Source of the DNA: Eledone cirrhosa
Taxonomy: Eukaryota > Mollusca > Cephalopoda > Octopoda > Eledonidae
Assembly: GCA_964016885.1 (NCBI GenBank)
Contig: OZ024740.1
Span: forward strand, 4,431,836 to 4,495,835
DNA length: 64,000 bases
Reading direction: 5' to 3'
A program made the position numbers and the translations under genes. The stretch's first letter is position 1; each line of letters begins with the position of its first letter. Under the pieces are notes generated by a model, which made no database searches, had not been told where the DNA came from, and saw nothing but the letters and a program-made list of their open reading frames with translations. This document shows positions 46,101-61,100 of this stretch, piece after piece.

Positions 46101-49100
46101 CATAATGACACTGTCACCACCACCACTACCTCAATGACACTGTCACCACCACCACTACCACAATGACACTGTCACCACCACCACTACCATAATGACACTG
46201 TCACCACCACCACTACCTCAATGACACCGTCACCCCCACCACTACCACAATGACACTGTCACCACCACCACTGCCACAATGACACTGTCACCACCACCAC
46301 TACCTCAATGACACTGTCGCCACCACCACTACCACAATGACACTGTCACCACCACCACTACCACAATGACACTGTCACCACCACCACTACCACAATGACA
46401 CTGTCACCACCACCACCACCTCCATAATGACACTGTCACCACCACCACTACCACAATGACACTGTCACCACCACCACTACCACAATAACACTGTCACCAA
46501 CACCACTACCATAATGACACTGTCACCACCACCACTACCTCAATGACACTGTCACCACCACCACTACCACAATGACACTGTCACCACCACCACTACCATA
46601 ATGACACTGTCACCACCACCACTACCTCAATGACACTGTCGCCACCACCACTACCACAATGACACTGTCACCACCACCACTACCACAATGACACTGTCAC
46701 CACCACCACTACCACAATGACACTGTCACCACCACCACCACCTCCATAATGACTCTGTCACCACCACCACTACCACAATGACACTGTCACCACCGCCACT
46801 ACCACAATGACACTGTCACCAACACCACTACCATAATGACACTGTCACCACCACCACTACCTCAATGACACTGTCACCACCACCACTACCACAATGACAC
46901 TGTCACCACCACCACTACCATAATGACACTGTCACCACCACCACTACCTCAATGACACTGTCGCCACCACCACTACCACAATGACACTGTCACCACCACC
47001 ACTACCACAATGACACTGTCACCACCACCACTACCACAATAACACTGTCACCACCACCACTCCCACAATGACACTGTCACCACCACCATCACTACCACAA
47101 TGACACTGTCACCACCACCACTACCACAATGACACTGTCACCACCACCACTACCATAATGACACTGTCACCACCACCACTACCACAATGACACTGTCACC
47201 ACCACCACTACCACAATGACACTGTCACCACCACCACTACCTCAATGACACTGTCACCACCACCACTACCATAATGACACTGTCACCACCACCACTACCA
47301 CAATAACACTGTCACCATCACCACTACCATAATGACACTGTCACCACCACCACTACCTCAATGACACTGTCACCACCACCACTACCATAATGACACTGTC
47401 ACCACCACCACTACCACAATTACACTGTCACCACCACCATCACTACCACAATGACACTGTCACCACCACCACTACCACAATGACACTGTCACCACCACCA
47501 CTACCATAATGACACTGTCACCACCACCACTACTACCACAATAACACTGTCACCACCACCACTACCATATTGACACTGTCACCACCACCACTACCACAAT
47601 GACACTGTCACCACCACCACTACTACCACAATGACACTGTCACCACCACCACTACCATAATGACACTGTCACCACCACCACTACCATATTGACTGTCACC
47701 ACCACCACTACCACAATGACACTGTCACCACCACCACTACCACAATGACACTGTCACCACCGCCACTACCACAATGACACTGTCACCACCACCACTACCA
47801 CAATGACACTGTCACCACCACCACTACCATAATGACACTGCCACCACCACCACTACCATAATGACACTGTCACCAACACCACTACCACAATGACACTGTC
47901 ACCACCACCACTACCACAATAACACTGTCACCATCACCACTACCACAATGACACTGTCACCACCACCACTACCATAATGACACTGTCACCACCACCACTA
48001 CCACAATGACACTGTCACCACCACCACCACTACCACAATGACACTGTCACCACCACCGCCACTACCACAATGACACTGTCACCACCACCACTACCACAAT
48101 GACACTGTCACCACCACCACTACTACAATGACACTGTCACCAACACCACTACCACAATGACACTGTCACCACCGCCACTACCACAATGACACTGTCACCA
48201 CCACCACTACCACAATGACACTGTCACCACCACCACTACCACAATGACACTGTCACCACCACCACTACCACAATGACACTGTCACCACCGCCACTACCAC
48301 AATGACACTGTCACCACCACCACTACCACAATGACACTGTCACCACCACCACTACCACAATGACACTGTCACCACCGCCACTACCACAATGACACTGTCA
48401 CCACCGCCACTACCACAATGACACTGTCACCACCACCACTACCATAATGACACTGCCACCACCACCACTACCATAATGACACTGTCACCAACACCACTAC
48501 CACAATGACACTGTCACCACCACCACTACCACAATAACACTGTCACCACCACCACTACCATAATGACACTGTCACCAACACCACTACCACAATGACACTG
48601 TCACCACCACCACTAGCACAATAACACTGTCACCATCACCACTACCATAATGACACTGTCACCACCACCACTACCACAATGACACTGTCACCACCACCAC
48701 TCCGACAATGACACTGTCACCACCGCCACTACCACAATGACACTGTCACCACCACCACTACCACAATGAGACTGTCACCACCACCACTACCACAATGACA
48801 CTGTCACCACCATCACTACCATAATAACACTGTCACCACCATCACTACCACAATGACACTGTCACCACCACCACTACCACAATAACACTGTCACCATCAC
48901 CACTACCATAATGACACTGTCACCACCACCACTACCATAATGACACTGTCACCACCACCACTACCACAATGACACTGTCACCACCACCACTACCATAATG
49001 ACACTGTCACCACCATCACTACCATAATGACACTGTCACCACCATCACTACCACAATGACACTGTCACCACCACCACTACCACAATAACACTGTCACCAC

Positions 49101-52100
49101 CACCTCTACCACAATGACACTGTCACCACCATCACTACCACAATGACACTGTCACCACCACCACCACTACCATAATGACACTGTCACCACCACCACTACC
49201 ACAATGACACTGTCACCACCATCACTACCACAATGACACTGTCACCACCACCACCACTACCATAATGACACTGTCACCACCACCACTACCACAATGACAC
49301 TGTCACCACCATCACTACCACAATGACACTGTCACCACCACCACCACTACCATAATGACACTGTCACCACCACCACTACCACAATGACACTGTCACCACC
49401 ACCACTACCACAATGACACTGTCACCACCATCACTACCACAATGACACTGTCACCACCGCCACTACTACAATGACACTGTCACCACCACTACCACAATGA
49501 CACTGTCACCACCACCACTACCACAATGACACTGTCACCACCATCACTACCACAATGACACTGTCACCACCACCACTACCACAATGACACTGTCACCACC
49601 ACCACTACCACAATGACACTGTTACCAACACCACTACCACAATGACACTGTCACCACCACCACTACCATAATGACACTGTCACCACCACCACCACTACCA
49701 TAATGACACTGTCACCACCACCACTACCACAATGACACTGTCACCACCACCACTACCACAATGACACTGTCACCACCATCACTACCACAATGACACTGTC
49801 ACCACCGCCACTACTACAATGACACTGTCACCACCACCACTACCACAATGACACTGTCACCACCACCACTACCACAATGACACTGTCACCACCATCACTA
49901 CCACAATGACACTGTCACCACCACCACTACCACAATGACACTGTCACCACCACCACTACCACAATGACACTGTCACCAACACCACTACCATAATGACACT
50001 GTCACCACCACCACTACCACAATGACACTGTCACCACCACCTCTACCACAATGACACTGTCACCACCACCACTACCACAATGACACTGTCACCAACACCA
50101 CTACCATAATGACACTGTCACCACCACCACTACCACAATGACACTGTCACCACCACCTCTACCACAATGACACTGTCACCACCACCACTACCACAATGAC
50201 ACTGTCACCACCACCTCTACCACAATGACACTGTCACCACCACCACTACCACAATGACACTATCACCACCACCACTACCACAATGACACTGTCACCACCA
50301 CCACTACCACAATGACACTGTCACCACCACCACTACCACAATGACACTGTCACCACCACCACTACCACAATGACACTGTCACCACCACCACTACCACAAT
50401 AACACTGTCACCACCACCACTACCACAATGACACTGTCACCACCACCACTACCACAATGACACTGTCACCACCACCACTACCACAATGACACTGTCACCA
50501 CCACCACTACCACAATGACACTGTCACCACCACCACTACCACAATGACACTGTCACCACCACCACTACCACAATAACACTGTCACCACCACCACTACCAC
50601 AATGACACTGTCACCACCACCACTACCACAATGACACTGTCACCAACACCACTACCACAATGACACTGTCACCACCACCACTACCACAATGACACTGTCA
50701 CCACCACCACTACCACAATGACACTGTCACCACCGCCACTACCACATTGACACTGTCACCACCACCACTACCACAATGACACTGTCACCACCACCACTAC
50801 CACAATGACACTGTCACCACCGCCACTACCACAATGTCACTGTCACCACCACCACTACCATAATGACACTGTCACCACCACCTCTACCATAATGACACTG
50901 TCACCAACACCACTACCACAATGACACTGTCACCACCACCACTACCACAATGACACTGTCACCACCACCACTACCATAATGACACTCTCACCACCACCAC
51001 TACCATATTGACTGTCACCACCACCACTCCCACAATGACACTGTCACCACCACCACTACCACAATAACACTGTCACCACCACCACTACCATATTGACTGT
51101 GACCACCACCACTACCACAATGACACTGTCACCACCACCGCTACCACATTGACACTGTCAACACCACTACCACTACCACAATGACACTGTCACCACCACC
51201 ACTACCACAATGACACTGTCACCACCACCACTACCATATTGACTGTGACCACCACCACTACCACAATGACACTGTCACCACCACCGCTACCACATTGACA
51301 CTGTCAACACCACTACCACTACCACAATGACACTGTCACCACCACCACTACCACAATGACACTGTCAACACCACCGCTACCACAATGACACTGTCAACAC
51401 CACTACCACTACCACAATGACACTGTCACCACCACCACTACCATAATGACACTGTCACCACCACCACTACCACAATGACACTGTCACCACCACCACCACT
51501 ACCATAATGACACTGTCACCATCACCACTACCATATTGACACTGTCACCACCACCACTACCACAATGACACTGTCACCACCACCACTACCACAATGACAC
51601 TGTCACCACCACCACTACCACAATGACACTGTCACCACCACCACTACCACAATAACACTGTCACCACCACCACCGCCATATTGACTGTGACCACCACCAC
51701 TACCACAATGACACTGTCACCACCACCACTACCACAATGACACTGTCACCACCGCCACTACCACAATGACACTGTCACCACCACCACTCCCACAATGACA
51801 CTGTCACCACCACCACTACCACAATGACACTGTCACCAACACCACTACCATAATGACACTGTCACCACCACCACTACCATAATGACACTGTCACCACCGC
51901 CACTACCACAATGACACTGTCACCACCACCACTCCCACAATGACACTGTCACCACCACCACTACCACAATGACACTGTCACCAACACCACTACCATAATG
52001 ACACTGTCACCACCACCACTACCACAATGACACTGTCACCACCACCACTACTACCACAATGACACTGTCACCACCACCGCCACTACCATAATGACACTGT

Positions 52101-55100
52101 TACCACCACCACTACCACAATGACACTGTCACCACCACCACTACCATAATGACACTGTCACCACCACCACCACTACTACAATGACACTGTCACCACCACC
52201 ACTACCACAATGACACTGTCACCACCACCACTACCACAATGACACTGTCACCACCACCACTACCATATTGACACTCTCACCACCACCACTACCATAATGA
52301 CACTGTCACCACCACCACTACCACAATGACACTGTCACCACCACCACTACCACAATGACACTGTCACCACCACCACTCCCACAATGACACTGTCACCACC
52401 ACCACTACCACAATGACACTGTCACCAACACCACTACCATAATGACACTGTCACCACCACCACTACCTCAATGACACTGTCACCACCACCACTACCACAA
52501 TGACACTGTCACCACCACCACTACCATAATGACACTGTCACCACCACCACTACCTCAATGACACTGTCGCCACCACCACTACCACAATGACACTGTCACC
52601 ACCACCACTACCACAATGACACTGTCACCACCACCACTACCACAATAACACTGTCGCCACCACCACTACCATAATGACACTGTCACCACCACCACTACCT
52701 CAATGACACTGTCACCACCACCACTACCACAATGACACTGTCACCACCACCACTCCCACAATGACACTGTCACCACCACCACTACCACAATGACACTGTC
52801 ACCAACACCACTACCATAATGACACTGTCACCACCACCACTACCTCAATGACACTGTCACCACCACCACTACCACAATGACACTGTCACCACCACCACTA
52901 CCATAATGACACTGTCACCACCACCACTACCTCAATGACACCGTCACCCCCACCACTACCACAATGACACTGTCACCACCACCACTGCCACAATGACACT
53001 GTCACCACCACCACTACCTCAATGACACTGTCGCCACCACCACTACCACAATGACACTGTCACCACCACCACTACCACAATGACACTGTCACCACCACCA
53101 CTACCACAATGACACTGTCACCACCACCACCACCTCCATAATGACACTGTCACCACCACCACTACCACAATGACACTGTCACCACCACCACTACCACAAT
53201 AACACTGTCACCAACACCACTACCATAATGACACTGTCACCACCACCACTACCTCAATGACACTGTCACCACCACCACTACCACAATGACACTGTCACCA
53301 CCACCACTACCATAATGACACTGTCACCACCACCACTACCTCAATGACACTGTCGCCACCACCACTACCACAATGACACTGTCACCACCACCACTACCAC
53401 AATGACACTGTCACCACCACCACTACCACAATGACACTGTCACCACCACCACCACCTCCATAATGACTCTGTCACCACCACCACTACCACAATGACACTG
53501 TCACCACCGCCACTACCACAATGACACTGTCACCAACACCACTACCATAATGACACTGTCACCACCACCACTACCTCAATGACACTGTCACCACCACCAC
53601 TACCACAATGACACTGTCACCACCACCACTACCATAATGACACTGTCACCACCACCACTACCTCAATGACACTGTCGCCACCACCACTACCACAATGACA
53701 CTGTCACCACCACCACTACCACAATGACACTGTCACCACCACCACTACCACAATAACACTGTCACCACCACCACTCCCACAATGACACTGTCACCACCAC
53801 CATCACTACCACAATGACACTGTCACCACCACCACTACCACAATGACACTGTCACCACCACCACTACCATAATGACACTGTCACCACCACCACTACCACA
53901 ATGACACTGTCACCACCACCACTACCACAATGACACTGTCACCACCACCACTACCTCAATGACACTGTCACCACCACCACTACCATAATGACACTGTCAC
54001 CACCACCACTACCACAATAACACTGTCACCATCACCACTACCATAATGACACTGTCACCACCACCACTACCTCAATGACACTGTCACCACCACCACTACC
54101 ATAATGACACTGTCACCACCACCACTACCACAATTACACTGTCACCACCACCATCACTACCACAATGACACTGTCACCACCACCACTACCACAATGACAC
54201 TGTCACCACCACCACTACCATAATGACACTGTCACCACCACCACTACTACCACAATAACACTGTCACCACCACCACTACCATATTGACACTGTCACCACC
54301 ACCACTACCACAATGACACTGTCACCACCACCACTACTACCACAATGACACTGTCACCACCACCACTACCATAATGACACTGTCACCACCACCACTACCA
54401 TATTGACTGTCACCACCACCACTACCACAATGACACTGTCACCACCACCACTACCACAATGACACTGTCACCACCGCCACTACCACAATGACACTGTCAC
54501 CACCACCACTACCACAATGACACTGTCACCACCACCACTACCATAATGACACTGCCACCACCACCACTACCATAATGACACTGTCACCAACACCACTACC
54601 ACAATGACACTGTCACCACCACCACTACCACAATAACACTGTCACCACCACCACTACCATAATGACACTGTCACCAACACCACTACCACAATGACACTGT
54701 CACCACCACCACTACCACAATAACACTGTCACCATCACCACTACCATAATGACACTGTCACCACCACCACTACCACAATGACACTGTCACCACCACCACT
54801 CCGACAATGACACTGTCACCACCGCCACTACCACAATGACACTGTCACCACCACCACTACCACAATGAGACTGTCACCACCACCACTACCACAATGACAC
54901 TGTCACCACCATCACTACCATAATGACACTGTCACCACCATCACTACCACAATGACACTGTCACCACCACCACTACCACAATAACACTGTCACCATCACC
55001 ACTACCATAATGACACTGTCACCACCACCACTACCATAATGACACTGTCACCACCACCACTACCACAATGACACTGTCACCACCACCACTACCATAATGA

Positions 55101-58100
55101 CACTGTCACCACCATCACTACCATAATGACACTGTCACCACCATCACTACCACAATGACACTGTCACCACCACCACTACCACAATAACACTGTCACCACC
55201 ACCTCTACCACAATGACACTGTCACCACCATCACTACCACAATGACACTGTCACCACCACCACCACTACCATAATGACACTGTCACCACCACCACTACCA
55301 CAATGACACTGTCACCACCATCACTACCACAATGACACTGTCACCACCACCACCACTACCATAATGACACTGTCACCACCACCACTACCACAATGACACT
55401 GTCACCACCATCACTACCACAATGACACTGTCACCACCACCACCACTACCATAATGACACTGTCACCACCACCACTACCACAATGACACTGTCACCACCA
55501 CCACTACCACAATGACACTGTCACCACCATCACTACCACAATGACACTGTCACCACCGCCACTACTACAATGACACTGTCACCACCACCACTACCACAAT
55601 GACACTGTCACCACCACCACTACCACAATGACACTGTCACCACCATCACTACCACAATGACACTGTCACCACCACCACTACCACAATGACACTGTCACCA
55701 CCACCACTACCACAATGACACTGTTACCAACACCACTACCACAATGACACTGTCACCACCACCACTACCATAATGACACTGTCACCACCACCACCACTAC
55801 CATAATGACACTGTCACCACCACCACTACCACAATGACACTGTCACCACCACCACTACCACAATGACACTGTCACCACCATCACTACCACAATGACACTG
55901 TCACCACCGCCACTACTACAATGACACTGTCACCACCACCACTACCACAATGACACTGTCACCACCACCACTACCACAATGACACTGTCACCACCATCAC
56001 TACCACAATGACACTGTCACCACCACCACTACCACAATGACACTGTCACCACCACCACTACCACAATGACACTGTCACCAACACCACTACCATAATGACA
56101 CTGTCACCACCACCACTACCACAATGACACTGTCACCACCACCTCTACCACAATGACACTGTCACCACCACCACTACCACAATGACACTGTCACCAACAC
56201 CACTACCATAATGACACTGTCACCACCACCACTACCCCAATGACACTGTCACCACCACCTCTACCACAATGACACTGTCACCACCACCACTACCACAATG
56301 ACACTGTCACCACCACCTCTACCACAATGACACTGTCACCACCACCACTACCACAATGACACTGTCACCACCACCACTACCACAATGACACTGTCACCAC
56401 CACCACTACCACAATGACACTGTCACCACCACCACTACCACAATGACACTGTCACCACCACCACTACCACAATGACACTGTCACCACCACCACTACCACA
56501 ATAACACTGTCACCACCACCACTACCACAATGACACTGTCACCACCACCACTACCACAATGACACTGTCACCACCACCACTACCACAATGACACTGTCAC
56601 TACCACCACTACCACAATAACACTGTCACCACCACCACTACCACAATGACACTGTCACCACCACCACTACCACAATGACACTGTCACCACCACCACTACC
56701 ACAATGACACTGTCACCACCACCACTACCACAATGACACTGTCACCAACACCACTACCACAATGACACTGTCACCACCACCACTACCACAATGACACTGT
56801 CACCACCACCACTACCACAATGACACTGTCACCACCGCCACTACCACATTGACACTGTCACCACCACCACTACCACAATGACACTGTCACCACCACCACT
56901 ACCACAATGACACTGTCACCACCGCCACTACCACAATGACACTGTCACCACCACCACTACCATAATGACACTGTCACCACCACCTCTACCATAATGACAC
57001 TGTCACCAACACCACTACCACAATGACACTGTCACCACCACCACTACCACAATGACACTGTCACCACCACCACTACCATAATGACACTCTCACCACCACC
57101 ACTACCATATTGACTGTCACCACCACCACTCCCACAATGACACTGTCACCACCACCACTACCACAATGACACTGTGACCACCACCACTACCATATTGACT
57201 GTGACCACCACCACTACCACAATGACACTGTCACCACCACCGCTACCACATTGACACTGTCAACACCACTACCACTACCACAATGACACTGTCACCACCA
57301 CCACTACCACAATGACACTGTCACCACCACCACTACCATATTGACTGTGACCACCACCACTACCACAATGACACTGTCACCACCACCGCTACCACATTGA
57401 CACTGTCAACACCACTACCACTACCACAATGACACTGTCACCACCACCACTACCACAATGACACTGTCAACACCACCGCTACCACAATGACACTGTCAAC
57501 ACCACTACCACTACCACAATGACACTGTCACCACCACCACTACCATAATGACACTGTCACCACCACCACTACCACAATGACACTGTCACCACCACCACCA
57601 CTACCATAATGACACTGTCACCATCACCACTACCATATTGACACTGTCACCACCACCACTACCACAATGACACTGTCACCACCACCACTACCACAATGAC
57701 ACTGTCACCACCACCACTACCACAATGACACTGTCACCACCACCACTACCACAATAACACTGTCACCACCACCACCGCCATATTGACTGTGACCACCACC
57801 ACTACCACAATGACACTGTCACCACCACCACTACCACAATGACACTGTCACCACCACCACTACCACAATGACACTGTCACCACCGCCACTACCACAATGA
57901 CACTGTCACCACCACCACTCCCACAATGACACTGTCACCACCACCACTACCACAATGACACTGTCACCAACACCACTACCATAATGACACTGTCACCACC
58001 ACCACTACCATAATGACACTGTCACCACCGCCACTACCACAATGACACTGTCACCACCACCACTCCCACAATGACACTGTCACCACCACCACTACCACAA

Positions 58101-61100
58101 TGACACTGTCACCAACACCACTACCATAATGACACTGTCACCACCACCACTACCACAATGACACTGTCACCACCACCACCACTACCACAATGACACTGTC
58201 ACCACAACCGCCACTACCATAATGACACTGTTACCACCACCACTACCACAATGACACTGTCACCACCACCACTACCATAATGACACTGTCACCACCACCA
58301 CCACTACTACAATGACACTGTCACCACCACCACTACCACAATGACACTGTCACCACCACCTCTACCACAATGACACTGTCACCACCACCACTACCATATT
58401 GACACTCTCACCACCACCACTACCATAATGACACTGTCACCACCACCACTACCACAATGACACTGTCACCACCACCACTACCACAATGACACTGTCACCA
58501 CCACCACTCCCACAATGACACTGTTACCACCACCACTACCACAATGACACTGTCACCAACACCACTACCATAATGACACTGTCACCACCACCACTACCTC
58601 AATGACACTGTCACCACCACCACTACCACAATGACACTGTCACCACCACCACTACCATAATGACACTGTCACCACCACCACTACCTCAATGACACTGTCG
58701 CCACCACCACTACCACAATGACACTGTCACCACCACCACTACCACAATGACACTGTCACCACCACCACTACCACAATAACACTGTCGCCACCACCACTAC
58801 CATAATGACACTGTCACCACCACCACTACCTCAATGACACTGTCACCACCACCACTACCACAATGACACTGTCACCACCACCACTCCCACAATGACACTG
58901 TCACCACCACCACTACCACAATGACACTGTCACCAACACCACTACCATAATGACACTGTCACCACCACCACTACCTCAATGACACTGTCACCACCACCAC
59001 TACCACAATGACACTGTCACCACCACCACTACCATAATGACACTGTCACCACCACCACTACCTCAATGACACTGTCACCACCACCACTACCACAATGACA
59101 CTGTCACCACCACCACTACCACAATGACACTGTCACCACCACCACTACCTCAATGACACTGTCGCCACCACCACTACCACAATGACACTGTCACCACCAC
59201 CACTACCACAATGACACTGTCACCACCACCACTACCACAATGACACTGTCACCACCACCACCACCTCCATAATGACACTGTCACCACCACCACTACCACA
59301 ATGACACTGTCACCACCACCACTACCACAATAACACTGTCACCAACACCACTACCATAATGACACTGTCACCACCACCACTACCTCAATGACACTGTCAC
59401 CACCACCACTACCACAATGACACTGTCACCACCACCACTACCATAATGACACTGTCACCACCACCACTACCTCAATGACACTGTCGCCACCACCACTACC
59501 ACAATGACACTGTCACCACCACCACTACCACAATGACACTGTCACCACCACCACTACCACAATGACACTGTCACCACCACCACCACCTCCATAATGACAC
59601 TGTCACCACCACCACTACCACAATGACACTGTCACCACCGCCACTACCACAATGACACTGTCACCAACACCACTACCATAATGACACTGTCACCACCACC
59701 ACTACCTCAATGACACTGTCACCACCACCACTACCACAATGACACTGTCACCACCACCACTACCATAATGACACTGTCACCACCACCACTACCTCAATGA
59801 CACTGTCGCCACCACCACTACCACAATGACACTGTCACCACCACCACTACCACAATGACACTGTCACCACCACCACTACCACAATAACACTGTCACCACG
59901 ACCACTCCCACAATGACACTGTCACCACCACCATCACTACCACAATGACACTGTCACCACCACCACTACCACAATGACACTGTCACCACCACCACTACCA
60001 TAATGACACTGTCACCACCACCACTACCACAATGACACTGTCACCACCACCACTACCACAATGACACTGTCACCACCACCACTACCTCAATGACACTGTC
60101 ACCACCACCACTACCATAATGACACTGTCACCACCACCACTACCACAATAACACTGTCACCATCACCACTACCATAATGACACTGTCACCACCACCACTA
60201 CCTCAATGACACTGTCACCACCACCACTACCATAATGACACTGTCACCACCACCACTACCACAATTACACTGTCACCACCACCATCACTACCACAATGAC
60301 ACTGTCACCACCACCACTACCACAATGACACTGTCACCACCACCACTACCATAATGACACTGTCACCACCACCACTACTACCACAATAACACTGTCACCA
60401 CCACCACTACCATATTGACACTGTCACCACCACCACTACCACAATGACACTGTCACCACCACCACTACTACCACAATGACACTGTCACCACCACCACTAC
60501 CACAATGACACTGTCACCACCACCACTACCATAATGACACTGTCACCACCACCACTACCATATTGACTGTCACCACCACCACTCCCACAATGACACTGTC
60601 ACCACCACCACTACCATAATGCCACTGTCACCACCATCACTACCACAATGACACTGTCACCACCACCACTACCATAATGACACTGTCACCACCACCACCA
60701 CCATATTGACTGTCACCACCACCACTCCCACAATGATACTGTCACCACCACCACTCCCACAATGACACTGTCACCACCACCACTACCATAATGACACTGT
60801 CACCACCACCACCACCATATTGACTGTCACCACCACCACTCCCACAATGATACTGTCACCACCACTACCACAATGACACTGTCACCACCACCACTACCAC
60901 AATGACACTGTCACCACCACCACTACCACAATGACACTGTCACCACCGCCACTACCACAATGACACTGTCACCACCACCACTACCACAATGACACTGTCA
61001 CCACCACCACTACCACAATGACACTGTCACCACCACCACTACCACAATGACACTGTCACCACCACCACTACCACAATGACACTGTCACCACCACCACTAC